Below, one piece after another: positions 7,687 through 15,190 of a stretch of DNA of 20,452 bases. A model generated the notes under the pieces. It did not search any database, was not told where the DNA came from, and worked only from the letters and a program-made list of their open reading frames with translations. The DNA is from QWPN01 sp044360305 (GTDB lineage Bacteria > Planctomycetota > Planctomycetia > Pirellulales > UBA1268): assembly GCA_044360305.1 (NCBI GenBank), contig JBIKKQ010000048.1:1-20452 (forward strand), read 5' to 3'. The first letter of the stretch is position 1. Each line of letters opens with the position of its first letter. A program made the translations under genes and the position numbers.

Positions 7687-8319
7687 ATGCCGCCGCGCTC
7701 GAACTCCGCCGAACCGTCTTCCCTCCCTGCCGGGTGGCTGCGGTCGCTCGTCAGCGTGGCGATCGCGACGTACCTCGTGGGGCTGGGGCTGACGCTGCTG
7801 GCCAACACCGACGCCGGCACGTCGCGGCTCGTCCGCACGATCAAGGGGCGGCTGTTTTCCCCCTGGCTGGTGCCGGCCTGGCTGGACCTCGGGTTCGCGC
7901 AACCGCTGACCTACGGCGAGCCGGACGACGCCGACCAGCGCATCGAAATCGCGCCCCACGGTCGCGCCACCGAACGTGCGACGCCGCTTGTGATGCCGGG
8001 CGAACTCCGCGGCGAACGCGCCGCCCGCTGGCGCCGGCTGGCGCGGGCGATCGCCTCGCCCCGGACGACGGAGGAGGATGCGGCCGACCTTGCGGCGGCG
8101 GTCGCTGCCTGGAGTTTCCCGGGGCTGGGCTGCGAGGACGTCGATCTGCGGGTGATGCGGTCCGGCCGACCGGACCGGACCGAGCCGGGATCGGTTCCGG
8201 CCGACGAGCGGGCCTTCGCCGCCCGCGTCCGCCGAGTGGCCGGCGACCTGCAACTGCTCAAGGCGGAACCGCGGGGCGAAGTCGCGCCGCCCGTGCCCCG
8301 CACGGATCCGCAGCCATGA
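7687..8319 (+). CDS. Uncharacterised protein with one N-terminal membrane segment
   Basis: I do not recognise this 210-residue protein. One hydrophobic segment (about residues 19-39, VSVAIATYLVGLGLTLLAN) follows a short N-terminus with one Arg, suggesting a membrane anchor. A conserved-looking aromatic/proline stretch, 'FSPWLVPAWLDLG', follows near residues 57-69. The rest is Arg/Ala-rich and mostly helical, ending in a Pro-rich tail. There are no cysteine clusters or nucleotide-binding motifs. Its TGA overlaps the ATG of the next gene in the sequence ATGA, a strong sign of translational coupling, so it probably works with the HTTM-type protein encoded downstream. No clear Shine-Dalgarno sequence precedes the ATG at 7687. 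The start is chosen because it is the only ATG before the membrane segment and the amino acid sequence upstream of it looks random. Confidence 0.72.
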   Translation: MPPRSNSAEPSSLPAGWLRSLVSVAIATYLVGLGLTLLANTDAGTSRLVRTIKGRLFSPWLVPAWLDLGFAQPLTYGEPDDADQRIEIAPHGRATERATPLVMPGELRGERAARWRRLARAIASPRTTEEDAADLAAAVAAWSFPGLGCEDVDLRVMRSGRPDRTEPGSVPADERAFAARVRRVAGDLQLLKAEPRGEVAPPVPRTDPQP

Positions 8320-9230
8320 GCGACACCCGCGCCGAGCCGGCGACGGCGGGCGTCGCCGCCGCCTGGAACCGCTTCTGGTTCACGCCCGCCGACCCGCGGC
8401 CGCTGGCGATCGTGCGGATTCTCACCGCCGCGCTCGGACTGCTGCTGCTCTGGAGCCAGGCCGCCGACCTCACGGCCTGGTTCGGTCCCGAAGGCGCGAT
8501 CCCCGTCGCCACTGCCGCCCGCTGGCGACCCCCGGGAGGGTTTTCCATCTTCGACCATGCGACCTCGTCGCTCTCGCTGCAGGCACTGTTCGGCGGGACG
8601 GTGCTGGTGTTCGCCTGCCTGCTCGTCGGCCTGTGCACGGACGTGGCCGCCGTCGCGGCCGCCGTCCTCTGGGCCTCGCTCATGCACCGCGGGCCGATGC
8701 TCGCCGGCGGCGCCGACGACTGCCTCGCGGTCCTGCTCTGGTGCCTGGCGATCGGGCCGGCGGGCCGGTGTTTCTCGGTCGATCGGCTGATCGCGGCCCG
8801 AGCGGGCCGACCGGCGCCGCCGGAGTCGTCGGTGCGGGCGCGGATCGCACTCGGCCTGATCCAGGTGCATGCCGCGGCGATCGCGGCGGCCGCGGTCATC
8901 GCCCAGCTGCGCGGCGACGTCTGGTGGGACGGCACGGCCGCCTGGTGGCTGGCGACGCGCCGGGAGTCCCGCATCGTCGATCTCACCGCCCTGTACGCCC
9001 GGTCGGAACTGTGCATGAACCTGGTGACGCACCTCATTCCGGCGTTCGCGATCGCGTTCATGATCGGGATCTGGGTCGCGCCCCTGCAGCGGGCCGTGTC
9101 CCGCGCCGGCCTCGTCGCCTGGCCGCTCATCGGCGTCGTCGCCGGGGAGCCGCTCTGGGGTCTGGCGGTGGCGATCTTCGCCCTGCCGACGTGCGGGTTT
9201 TTTCCCTCGCGTTCCGACGGCTCAGCCTGA
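8316..9230 (+). CDS. HTTM-domain-like multispan membrane protein
   Basis: This encodes 304 residues with about six to eight hydrophobic segments. The N-terminus 'FWFTPADPRPLAIVRILTA' and the central 'LGLIQVHAAAIAAAAVIAQL' followed by 'DVWWDGTAAWW' match the pattern of HTTM proteins (horizontally transferred transmembrane domain), which are related to the membrane part of vitamin K-dependent gamma-carboxylase. The C-terminal lumenal carboxylase region is absent, so carboxylase activity should not be assumed. Planctomycetes often carry such proteins, with unknown role. The ATG at 8316 overlaps the stop of the preceding gene by four bases. The gene's last nine bases (9222-9230) overlap the 3' end of the convergent rsmD-type gene. 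Confidence 0.8.
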   Translation: MSDTRAEPATAGVAAAWNRFWFTPADPRPLAIVRILTAALGLLLLWSQAADLTAWFGPEGAIPVATAARWRPPGGFSIFDHATSSLSLQALFGGTVLVFACLLVGLCTDVAAVAAAVLWASLMHRGPMLAGGADDCLAVLLWCLAIGPAGRCFSVDRLIAARAGRPAPPESSVRARIALGLIQVHAAAIAAAAVIAQLRGDVWWDGTAAWWLATRRESRIVDLTALYARSELCMNLVTHLIPAFAIAFMIGIWVAPLQRAVSRAGLVAWPLIGVVAGEPLWGLAVAIFALPTCGFFPSRSDGSA

Positions 9231-9902
9231 GCCGCCCGCTTGCGGCCGCCGGTCCGTCCGGAGGAGGTGGAGCACGGCCGGTGGTGCGGGCCGCGTTTCC
9301 CAGCGGTCCGCCTCGGGGAGCGCCGCCGGCAGAAACGAGACGTCCGCCTCGACCACGATCGTGCTCGCGGCCGGCGCCGCGGCCATGATCGCGGCCACGA
9401 GGGCGAGCAGGTCTGCCCTCCGCTCGTGGGTCTCGGCAAACATCTCCCACGGCGGCGAGATGAACACCAGCCACGGGGCGGCCGTCGGCAGCGCGGGCAT
9501 TCGCCGGGCCCAGAGCAGCACGTCGCCGGTCCGCACGTCGGTCCGCGCGGTGACGTTGAGTTCGGCCGCCGAGCGGCGGAGCGTCGCCGCGGTGGGAAAG
9601 TGGCGTTCGCAGAACACGACGGCGGCGGCGCCGCGGCTGACCGCCTCGAAGCCGAGGGCTCCTGTCCCGGCGAACAGGTCGAGGGCGACGCTGCCGCGGA
9701 CGTCCGTGCCGATCAGGTCGAAGAGCAGTTCGCGGACCCGGTCCTTCATCGGCCGGGTGGGCCCGTCGGGCACGAAGGCCAGCCGGCGGCCGCGCAGGTC
9801 GCCGCCGATGATCCGTGGCGGGCTGGCCGGCGACTGCCCGGGGTCTCCGCCTGCGGGTCTGTCGGGCCGGCGACGATCGGGCGAACGTCCGGAACGGGGC
9901 AT
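9222..9902 (-). CDS. rsmD: RsmD-family RNA methyltransferase
   Basis: RsmD methylates N2 of G966 in 16S rRNA using S-adenosylmethionine. The 226-residue product shows the family order: RIIGGDLRGRRL (residues 30-41), TRPMKDRVRELLFD (49-62), SAM-binding motif I DLFAGTGALGFEAVSRGA (75-92), and the catalytic loop SPPW at 149-152. Most RsmD proteins have DPPY or DPPF at the last site; the Ser for Asp is unusual but still fits the broad (D/N/S)PP(Y/F/W) motif of amino-methyltransferases. The ATG at 9902 is chosen because the family core starts about 30 residues later; the intervening Arg/Pro-rich stretch may be a disordered tail. An open frame reaches further upstream but crosses the promoter and ribosome site of the divergent gene. 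The gene overlaps the HTTM-type gene by nine bases at their 3' ends. Confidence 0.87.
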   Translation of the reverse strand: MPRSGRSPDRRRPDRPAGGDPGQSPASPPRIIGGDLRGRRLAFVPDGPTRPMKDRVRELLFDLIGTDVRGSVALDLFAGTGALGFEAVSRGAAAVVFCERHFPTAATLRRSAAELNVTARTDVRTGDVLLWARRMPALPTAAPWLVFISPPWEMFAETHERRADLLALVAAIMAAAPAASTIVVEADVSFLPAALPEADRWETRPAPPAVLHLLRTDRRPQAGGSG

Positions 9903-9935
9903 CGGCGGCCTTTTCCTCGGGATGGCGAAACCTGC

Positions 9936-9955
9936 TATCGTAGTCGAAGGAGGAG
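9936..9955 (+). promoter_or_regulatory. Possible -10 element and strong ribosome binding site of the cyclophilin gene
   Basis: AAGGAGGAG at 9947-9955 is an almost perfect anti-16S match nine bases before the ATG at 9965, and it fixes that start. TATCGT at 9936-9941, preceded by TGC, resembles an extended -10; if real, the leader would be very short and might trim the ribosome site, so the -10 assignment is weak. The shared upstream region with divergent rsmD is only 62 bases. Confidence 0.5.
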
Positions 9956-9964
9956 TGCTGCGAC

Positions 9965-11155
9965 ATGACACCGAAGCAGATTCATGGCGGCCGTCCGGCG
10001 ACCTGTGGCGCGTCCCTTTCGCTGCTCCTCGTGCTTGCTCTGGTGATTGCCTGCGGCTGGTCGCCGGCCCGCGCCCAGCCCCCCGCGGCCGGAGCCGCCA
10101 AGGGGGACGTCGCGGCACCGCGGGCCGCGTTTGCGGCCGCCAACAAGGACCTCAAGGCGCTCGTCGGCGAACTCACCCTGCTCGAGGCCCAGTACCAGCA
10201 GCCGGAGGCCGACAAGCAGGCGATCATCGGCAAGGCCCAGGCCCTGGAGCCAAAACTGCGGGCCGCCACCGGGCGGCTCGAGGAAGCGGCCTTCGCCCTC
10301 ACCGACGTCGATCCCGCAAACAAAGAGGCCCGCGAGGTCACCGGCGCCGTCCTCGCCCGGACGTTGCAGGGAGACGCGCCGGGCCAGGCCCTGGAGATCG
10401 CCGGCCGGCTCGACCGGGCCGGCGCGGCCGACGGCGATGTGCTGCTGATGGCCGCCACGGCGGCGATGTTCCTCTCGCGACTCGACGAGGCCACGGCCTG
10501 GCTCGACAAGGCGGAGAAGTCGGGCAGCACGGCGAACGTCGCCGACCTGCGGCGGGCGATCGATCGCGAGCGGCCCAAGGTGGCCGAGGAAATGAAGCGG
10601 CGGGAGGCGGAGGCCAGGGCCGACGACCTGCCGCGGGTGAAGCTCACGACCACGGCCGGGGACGTCGTCGTGGAGCTGTTCGAGAACGAGGCGCCCAACA
10701 CGGTGGCCAACTTCATCGCCCTCGCCGAAAAGGGGTTCTACGACGGCACGCCGTTCCACCGCGTGATCGGCGGCTTCATGGCCCAGGGGGGCGATCCGAC
10801 CGGCACCGGCGCCGGCGGCCCCGGGCATGCCATCGCCTGCGAAACCGATGCCGCCGGCGCCCGCCGGCACTTCCTCGGCTCGCTGTCGATGGCCCATGCC
10901 GGCAAGAACACCGGCGGCTCGCAGTTCTTCCTCACCTTCCGCCCCACGGAGCATCTCGACGGCAAGCACACGGTGTTCGGCCGGGTGGTGTCCGGCTTCG
11001 ACGTGCTCCCCAAACTGATCCGCACGCAGGACGAACAGGGGCGGCGGATTCCCGGCCTGACGCCGGACAAGATCGTCAAGGCACAGGTCGTCCGCAAACG
11101 CGACCATGCCTATGAACCGAAGACCCTGCCCGATCCGCGGGCCAAACAACAGTGA
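9965..11155 (+). CDS. Exported cyclophilin-type peptidyl-prolyl cis-trans isomerase with long N-terminal region
   Basis: Cyclophilins isomerise X-Pro bonds during protein folding. The catalytic domain occupies about residues 225-380 of 396 and contains FHRVIGGFMAQGGD with the catalytic arginine R266, the SQFFLTF segment (around 320) and 'HLDGKHTVFGRV'. The N-terminus is a signal sequence. It holds both a lipobox-like VIAC (C30) and an ARA-Q type I cleavage site near 37-38, so lipoprotein and soluble secreted forms are both possible. Residues 40-220 are helical, Ala/Glu/Lys-rich and repeat-like ('RLDRAGAADGDVLLMAATAAMFLSRLDEATAWLDKAE' region), suggesting a TPR-like or coiled module before the catalytic domain. 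Start and ribosome site are clear. msrB follows 26 bases later, so the two probably form a unit for quality control of exported proteins. Confidence 0.9.
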   Translation: MTPKQIHGGRPATCGASLSLLLVLALVIACGWSPARAQPPAAGAAKGDVAAPRAAFAAANKDLKALVGELTLLEAQYQQPEADKQAIIGKAQALEPKLRAATGRLEEAAFALTDVDPANKEAREVTGAVLARTLQGDAPGQALEIAGRLDRAGAADGDVLLMAATAAMFLSRLDEATAWLDKAEKSGSTANVADLRRAIDRERPKVAEEMKRREAEARADDLPRVKLTTTAGDVVVELFENEAPNTVANFIALAEKGFYDGTPFHRVIGGFMAQGGDPTGTGAGGPGHAIACETDAAGARRHFLGSLSMAHAGKNTGGSQFFLTFRPTEHLDGKHTVFGRVVSGFDVLPKLIRTQDEQGRRIPGLTPDKIVKAQVVRKRDHAYEPKTLPDPRAKQQ

Positions 11156-11181
11156 CCGAAACCCTGACAGGAGACCCGTCG

Positions 11182-11838
11182 ATGACCAGGAATCGTTCTT
11201 CGTGGCCGGTGGTGTCCGCCTGCGTGCTGCCGGTGGCCGTTGCCTGCTTCCTTCCCTCGTCGCCGGCCGCACCGCCGGCCAAACAGGAGCCCAGACGCGT
11301 GACCGCACCCGACCACGAAGCCGTGGATCCCGAGAAGAACCCGGCGGCCAAGGGCCGCGTCGCCGACGCCGAGATCCCCAAGACCGACGACGAGTGGCGG
11401 AAGCGGCTGACGGCGATGCAGTTCGAGGTCACGCGCAAGAAGGGGACGGAGCGGGCCTTTACGGGAAAATACACCGACACCGAGACCCCCGGCACCTACC
11501 GCTGCGTCTGCTGCGGCGAGCCGCTGTTCGCCTCGGGGGAGAAGTTTCACAGCGGCTGCGGCTGGCCGAGCTTCAACGCCCCGATCGACGGCGTGAAGGG
11601 GAAGGCGATCGCCGAGCACATGGACCGGTCGCACGGCATGGTGCGGACGGAGGTCACCTGCCGGCGGTGCGGCGCCCACCTCGGCCACGTGTTCAACGAC
11701 GGCCCGCCCCCGACCGGGCTGCGGTACTGCATCAACTCCGCCTCGATCATCCTCGAGGAGAAACCTGGAGTGAAAAAGGAGGGGGCCGGCGTGTCTCCCT
11801 CCCCGGCGCCCGCGCCATCCCGGCCTGACAGCCGCTGA
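11182..11838 (+). CDS. msrB: Peptide-methionine (R)-S-oxide reductase MsrB, exported
   Basis: MsrB reduces the R form of methionine sulfoxide in proteins. The 218-residue product carries the full MsrB domain from about residue 68. It has zinc ligands C108/C111 (RCVCCGEPLF) and C160/C163 (VTCRRCGAHLGHVF), substrate loop HSGCGWPSF with possible resolving C126, and catalytic C183 in RYCINSASI. It begins with a hydrophobic signal segment (residues 8-30, with internal Cys), so the enzyme is probably periplasmic or membrane-anchored, where a membrane electron donor would be needed; none is seen nearby. I chose the ATG at 11182, preceded by AGGAGA at 8-13 bases, over a GTG at 11152 that overlaps the upstream stop and would bury the signal peptide 10 residues in. 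The C-terminal 28 residues (Lys/Pro/Ser-rich) extend past the domain. The next gene starts two bases after the stop. Confidence 0.94.
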   Translation: MTRNRSSWPVVSACVLPVAVACFLPSSPAAPPAKQEPRRVTAPDHEAVDPEKNPAAKGRVADAEIPKTDDEWRKRLTAMQFEVTRKKGTERAFTGKYTDTETPGTYRCVCCGEPLFASGEKFHSGCGWPSFNAPIDGVKGKAIAEHMDRSHGMVRTEVTCRRCGAHLGHVFNDGPPPTGLRYCINSASIILEEKPGVKKEGAGVSPSPAPAPSRPDSR

Positions 11839-11840
11839 TC

Positions 11841-13316
11841 ATGGTTCGGCACACCGGCCTCACGTTGATCGCGGTCGTCTGCGGCCTGGCGGCCCGTGCA
11901 CCGGCTGCGGATGTCGATTTCCAGGCCGGAGTGATGCCCATCCTGGCGCGGAAATGCTTCCGTTGCCACGCGGGCGACAAGCCTGACGGCAATCTCTCGC
12001 TGACCGACCGGGCCGCGCTGCTGCGCGGCGGTGACGGCGGCCCGGCCATCGTCCCCGAGGACGCCGCCCGCTCGCTCCTCATCGCCCGGGTGACGGCTGC
12101 CGACCGCAGCGAGGCCATGCCCCCCGAGGGAGATCGTCTCGACGACGCCGAGATCGCAACTCTGCGGAAGTGGATCGACGCCGGCGCCGTCTGGAAGGAG
12201 CCCGATCCCTACCCGCTGAAACTCGCGGAGGTCGTCGTGCCAGCAGGCGACGGCAACCCGCTCGATCGGCTGTTGGCCGACTACCGGCGCAGGCAGGGCA
12301 TCGCGGCCCCCGCGGCCGTGAGCGACGAGGTCTTCGCCCGCCGTGCTGCCTTCGACGTCGTGGGCCGGCCGTTGCCGGCCGATGACCTCGTGGCGTTCCT
12401 GGCGGATCGGGCGCCCGACAGGCGGCCGCGACTCGTGGACGCCCTGCTGGCCGACGAGGAGGGTTTCGTCGATCACTGGCTGACGTTCTGGGGTGATCAT
12501 CTGCGGTTCGGCTCGGACGCGGCCGGCGGCATTTTCGACGATGCGATGGACGGCAATACCGGGATGCCGACCCTGCGTGCAAAACTTCTGGGCAACCCGC
12601 CCCTCGACCGCTTCGCCCGCGACCTCGTCACCCAGCGGATGGTCCCGATCTACGCGCCTCCGGGGGAAGTGCTGGCCGCGGCCGATGGCCCCGAGATGCA
12701 GGAGGCCAGCACCATTGCCCACGTGTTCCTCGGCATCCAGCTCAAGTGCGCCTCGTGTCACGACAGTTTCCTCGACCGCTGGAAGCAGGCCGACGCCTGG
12801 GGGCTGGCCGCCGCGCTCGGTCCTGGCCGGATGCCCGTCGATCGCTGCGACCTCCCGACCGGGCGGACCGCCGTGGCGGCGTTTCCGCTGCAGGGCCTGG
12901 GCACGATCGACCCCGGGGCGGACGCGGGAAGAAGACGGGCGAGGATCGCCGAACTGCTGACAGCGCCGGCCAACGGCCTGTTCGCCCGCACCTTCGTCAA
13001 CCGCGTCTGGGCCTGGCTCTTCGGCCGCGGCCTCATCGAGCCGCTGGACGAGATGATGGAGCACGCTCCCTGGGATGTGCCGATTCTCGAATGGCTGGCC
13101 GGCGATTTCGCGAGCCACGGCTACGACGTTCGCCATCTCCTGCGCCGGATCATGACGTCGGAGGCCTATCATGCCGCAGCCGTGAGGGCAAAACAGGTCG
13201 TCAACGCACCCTACGTGTTCCATGGTCCCGGAGGTCCGCCGCCTGTCGGCCGAGCAGTTTCTCGACGCCCTCGGCAGGCTGGGCAACAACGTGCCCCGGG
13301 CGTGGAAGCGGCCTAA
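11841..13316 (+). CDS. PSCyt1/DUF1549/DUF1553 planctomycete cytochrome c-like protein, N-terminal part (frameshifted)
   Basis: This frame encodes 491 residues. A short signal peptide (to about residue 23) precedes a PSCyt1 haem-binding domain with C39-F-R-C42-H43 and the family segment 'GGDGGPAIVPEDAARSLL' and 'MPPEGDRL'. DUF1549 follows ('RRAAFDVVGRPLP', 'WLTFWGDHLRFG'), then a second C303-A-S-C306-H307, and the start of DUF1553 ('FVNRVWAWLFGRGLIEPLDEM'). From about residue 463 the protein sequence turns into Gly/Pro/Arg-rich nonsense and stops at 13316. The expected continuation (EVRRLSAEQFLDAL) is in the +1 frame, so one surplus G at 13230-13231 has broken the gene. The joined product would be about 600 residues, short for the family (often 700-1000). 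These proteins are exported and presumed redox-active, but their substrate is unproven. The start lies two bases after msrB, and the usual partner, a DUF1501 gene, follows. Confidence 0.85.
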   Translation: MVRHTGLTLIAVVCGLAARAPAADVDFQAGVMPILARKCFRCHAGDKPDGNLSLTDRAALLRGGDGGPAIVPEDAARSLLIARVTAADRSEAMPPEGDRLDDAEIATLRKWIDAGAVWKEPDPYPLKLAEVVVPAGDGNPLDRLLADYRRRQGIAAPAAVSDEVFARRAAFDVVGRPLPADDLVAFLADRAPDRRPRLVDALLADEEGFVDHWLTFWGDHLRFGSDAAGGIFDDAMDGNTGMPTLRAKLLGNPPLDRFARDLVTQRMVPIYAPPGEVLAAADGPEMQEASTIAHVFLGIQLKCASCHDSFLDRWKQADAWGLAAALGPGRMPVDRCDLPTGRTAVAAFPLQGLGTIDPGADAGRRRARIAELLTAPANGLFARTFVNRVWAWLFGRGLIEPLDEMMEHAPWDVPILEWLAGDFASHGYDVRHLLRRIMTSEAYHAAAVRAKQVVNAPYVFHGPGGPPPVGRAVSRRPRQAGQQRAPGVEAA

Positions 13317-13641
13317 CGACCCGTTGATGACGATGCTCGGGCGGCCGAGCCGCGACGTCGTCGTCACGACCCGCAGCGCCGACGCCACGCCGCTGCTCGC
13401 CCTCGAACTGATCAACGGACCGGCCGTGGGCGGCCTGCTCGACCAGCCGATGGCAACCACGGCGGCACTGCCGGCGGAGCAGGCGATCGACAGGGTGTTT
13501 CTCACGCTCCTCGGCCGCCGGCCGACGGCGAAGGAGCTGGCCGCATGCCGGCCGGGCGCCGCGGAAACGTTCGAGAGGCGGCAGCTCGAGGACGTGATCT
13601 GGGCCGTGATGATGCTCCCCGAGTTTCAACTCATCCGCTAG
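13222..13641 (+). CDS. C-terminal part of the DUF1553 domain, displaced by a frameshift
   Basis: This 139-residue frame overlaps the previous one by 95 bases and continues its DUF1553 domain: 'EVRRLSAEQFLDALGRLGNNVPRAW' corresponds to the family's usual 'RRLTAEQF.DAL' segment. It then has 'ALELINGPAVGGLLDQ', the 'DRVFLTLLGRRPTAKEL' segment and a 'MMLPEFQLIR' end. The in-frame ATG at 13222 lies within an accidental context and has no Shine-Dalgarno sequence, so independent translation is unlikely. Deleting one G at 13230-13231 fuses both frames seamlessly. I cannot tell a real inactivating mutation or a programmed shift from a sequencing error. The stop is TAG at 13639-13641. Confidence 0.75.
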   Translation: MVPEVRRLSAEQFLDALGRLGNNVPRAWKRPNDPLMTMLGRPSRDVVVTTRSADATPLLALELINGPAVGGLLDQPMATTAALPAEQAIDRVFLTLLGRRPTAKELAACRPGAAETFERRQLEDVIWAVMMLPEFQLIR

Positions 13642-13707
13642 GGGGCGTGTGCGTTGCGGAAGTACGACTGTGCCGACCACCGTCACCCGTTGGAGTCCGT
13701 AGGCAGC

Positions 13708-15153
13708 ATGAACCATCACCTTCGCGCGAACGACCGTTCGCTCCACCGTCGTGATTTTCTCGCCGGCCTCGGGCCCGCCGCGGCCGCGGCCCTGGCCATG
13801 GACCGGGTTCCGCTCGTGCGGGCGGCCGAACCGCTTCCCGCCGCCACCGCCGACTGCGTCGTCCTGCTCTGGATGGCCGGCGGCATGGCCCACACCGAGA
13901 CCTTCGACCCGAAGCACTACGAGCCGTTCCGCCCGGGCATCGAGGCGAAGCGGGTGCTGAGCACCTTTCCGGCGATCGACACCTCCGCCGATGGCATCCG
14001 CTTCACCGCGGGTCTGGAGGAGATGGCTTCGGTGATGCACGAGGGCACGCTCGTCCGCACCTACACCACGCCGGTCACGGACAAGATCACCCACTCCAAG
14101 CACCAGTACCACTGGCACACCGGCTACATGCCCCCGCTGAGCGTGGCGGCGCCCCATATCGGGGCCGTGGTCGCCCGCTCGCTCGGCCCGCGGCACCCCG
14201 ACGTGCCCGCCTTCATCGACATCGGCGAGACCTTCGCGGAGGCGGGCCGCGAGGCGACCGCCCTGCGGAGTTTTCTCTCGGCGGGCTTCCTCGGAGCGGA
14301 GTTCGGCCCGTTCTGCGTGCCCCAGCCCGAGGATGCGGCCCGCCGGCTGCTGTCCGAGAGCGCCCAGCGGCGGCAGGCGGTCGGCGACCGGCTGAAGCAG
14401 TTCCAGGCACTGCTGGATGCCAGCCCGGCGGCGGATCTGGCCTCCAGCCACCAGCAGGAGTCGATGCTCCGCTCGTTCGAGCAGGCCTGCCGGCTGATGC
14501 ATTCGCCCCGGTCGCGGGCGTTCGACATCGGTGCGGAGCCGGAGAAGACGCGGGCCGCGTACGACACGGGCCCGTTCGGCCGGGGATGCCTGCTCGCCCG
14601 GCGCCTGGTCGAGGCGGGTGCCCGGTTCATCGGGGTGCACGTCCCCTACAAGCCGTTCGGCTACTGGGACACCCACGAGCACGGCCACGACCGCACGGTC
14701 ACGCTCAAGAAGATGATCGACCGGCCCGTGGCCCAACTGATCCGCGACCTCCGGGCACGCGGTCTGCTCGATCGCACGCTCGTCGTGCTGGCGAGCGAGT
14801 TCAGCCGCGACCCGCTGATCGAGGGCAAGGACGAGAAGCGAACGAAGGCCAGCACCGCGGCGATCGCCGCCGTCATGCAGGACGAGAAGCACTACGGCAT
14901 GCATGCGCATTTCGCCGACGCCGGCTCGGTCCTGCTCTGGGGCGGGGGCATGAAACGGGGCTTCGCCTACGGCGAGACGGCCGACGAGCACCCCTGCAAG
15001 ACGGTCCGCGATCCGGTCCGGATCGAGGACCTCCGTGCCACGATCTACGCGGCCCTCGGCATCCCCCCCACGCAATCCTTCACGGTGGAGCGGCGGCCGT
15101 TCTACGTCACCAAGGATGGCCAGGGCGTGCCGATCCGCAGGCTGTTCGCCTGA
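13708..15153 (+). CDS. DUF1501 domain protein, Tat-type exported
   Basis: This encodes 481 residues. The N-terminus has a twin-arginine motif HRRDFLAG (residues 12-19) and a hydrophobic Ala-rich stretch ending near 'VRAAE', so Tat export is expected. The mature part begins 'CVVLLWMAGGMAHTETFDPK', the standard opening of DUF1501, and later has 'GRGCLLARRLVEAGARFIGVH' and 'LLDRTLVVLASEFSRDP', matching the metal-site regions of the sulfatase/phosphatase-like fold. The usual 'GRDHW' type motif is replaced by a longer insert (KDEKRTKASTAAIAAV), so this member is divergent. Function is unknown; pairing with a PSCyt1/DUF1549/DUF1553 gene, as here, is a repeated planctomycete arrangement. I chose the ATG at 13708; a TTG at 13654 would add 18 residues before the Tat motif. 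The gene lies 66 bases after the frameshifted neighbour and converges with argF. Confidence 0.9.
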   Translation: MNHHLRANDRSLHRRDFLAGLGPAAAAALAMDRVPLVRAAEPLPAATADCVVLLWMAGGMAHTETFDPKHYEPFRPGIEAKRVLSTFPAIDTSADGIRFTAGLEEMASVMHEGTLVRTYTTPVTDKITHSKHQYHWHTGYMPPLSVAAPHIGAVVARSLGPRHPDVPAFIDIGETFAEAGREATALRSFLSAGFLGAEFGPFCVPQPEDAARRLLSESAQRRQAVGDRLKQFQALLDASPAADLASSHQQESMLRSFEQACRLMHSPRSRAFDIGAEPEKTRAAYDTGPFGRGCLLARRLVEAGARFIGVHVPYKPFGYWDTHEHGHDRTVTLKKMIDRPVAQLIRDLRARGLLDRTLVVLASEFSRDPLIEGKDEKRTKASTAAIAAVMQDEKHYGMHAHFADAGSVLLWGGGMKRGFAYGETADEHPCKTVRDPVRIEDLRATIYAALGIPPTQSFTVERRPFYVTKDGQGVPIRRLFA

Positions 15154-15190
15154 CCCGGCCGACGCCATCGCGGAAAGGTCCCCGGGCCGA

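Noticed and set aside
13201..15168. Open frame of 655 codons on the minus strand opposite the DUF1501 gene
   Set aside because: The plus-strand frame has a Tat signal and family motifs; the antisense frame has none.
15154..15190. CCCGG ... CCGGG between the DUF1501 gene and argF as bidirectional terminator
   Set aside because: The arms are five bases with a loop of about twenty, and no T-run; indistinguishable from chance in this composition.
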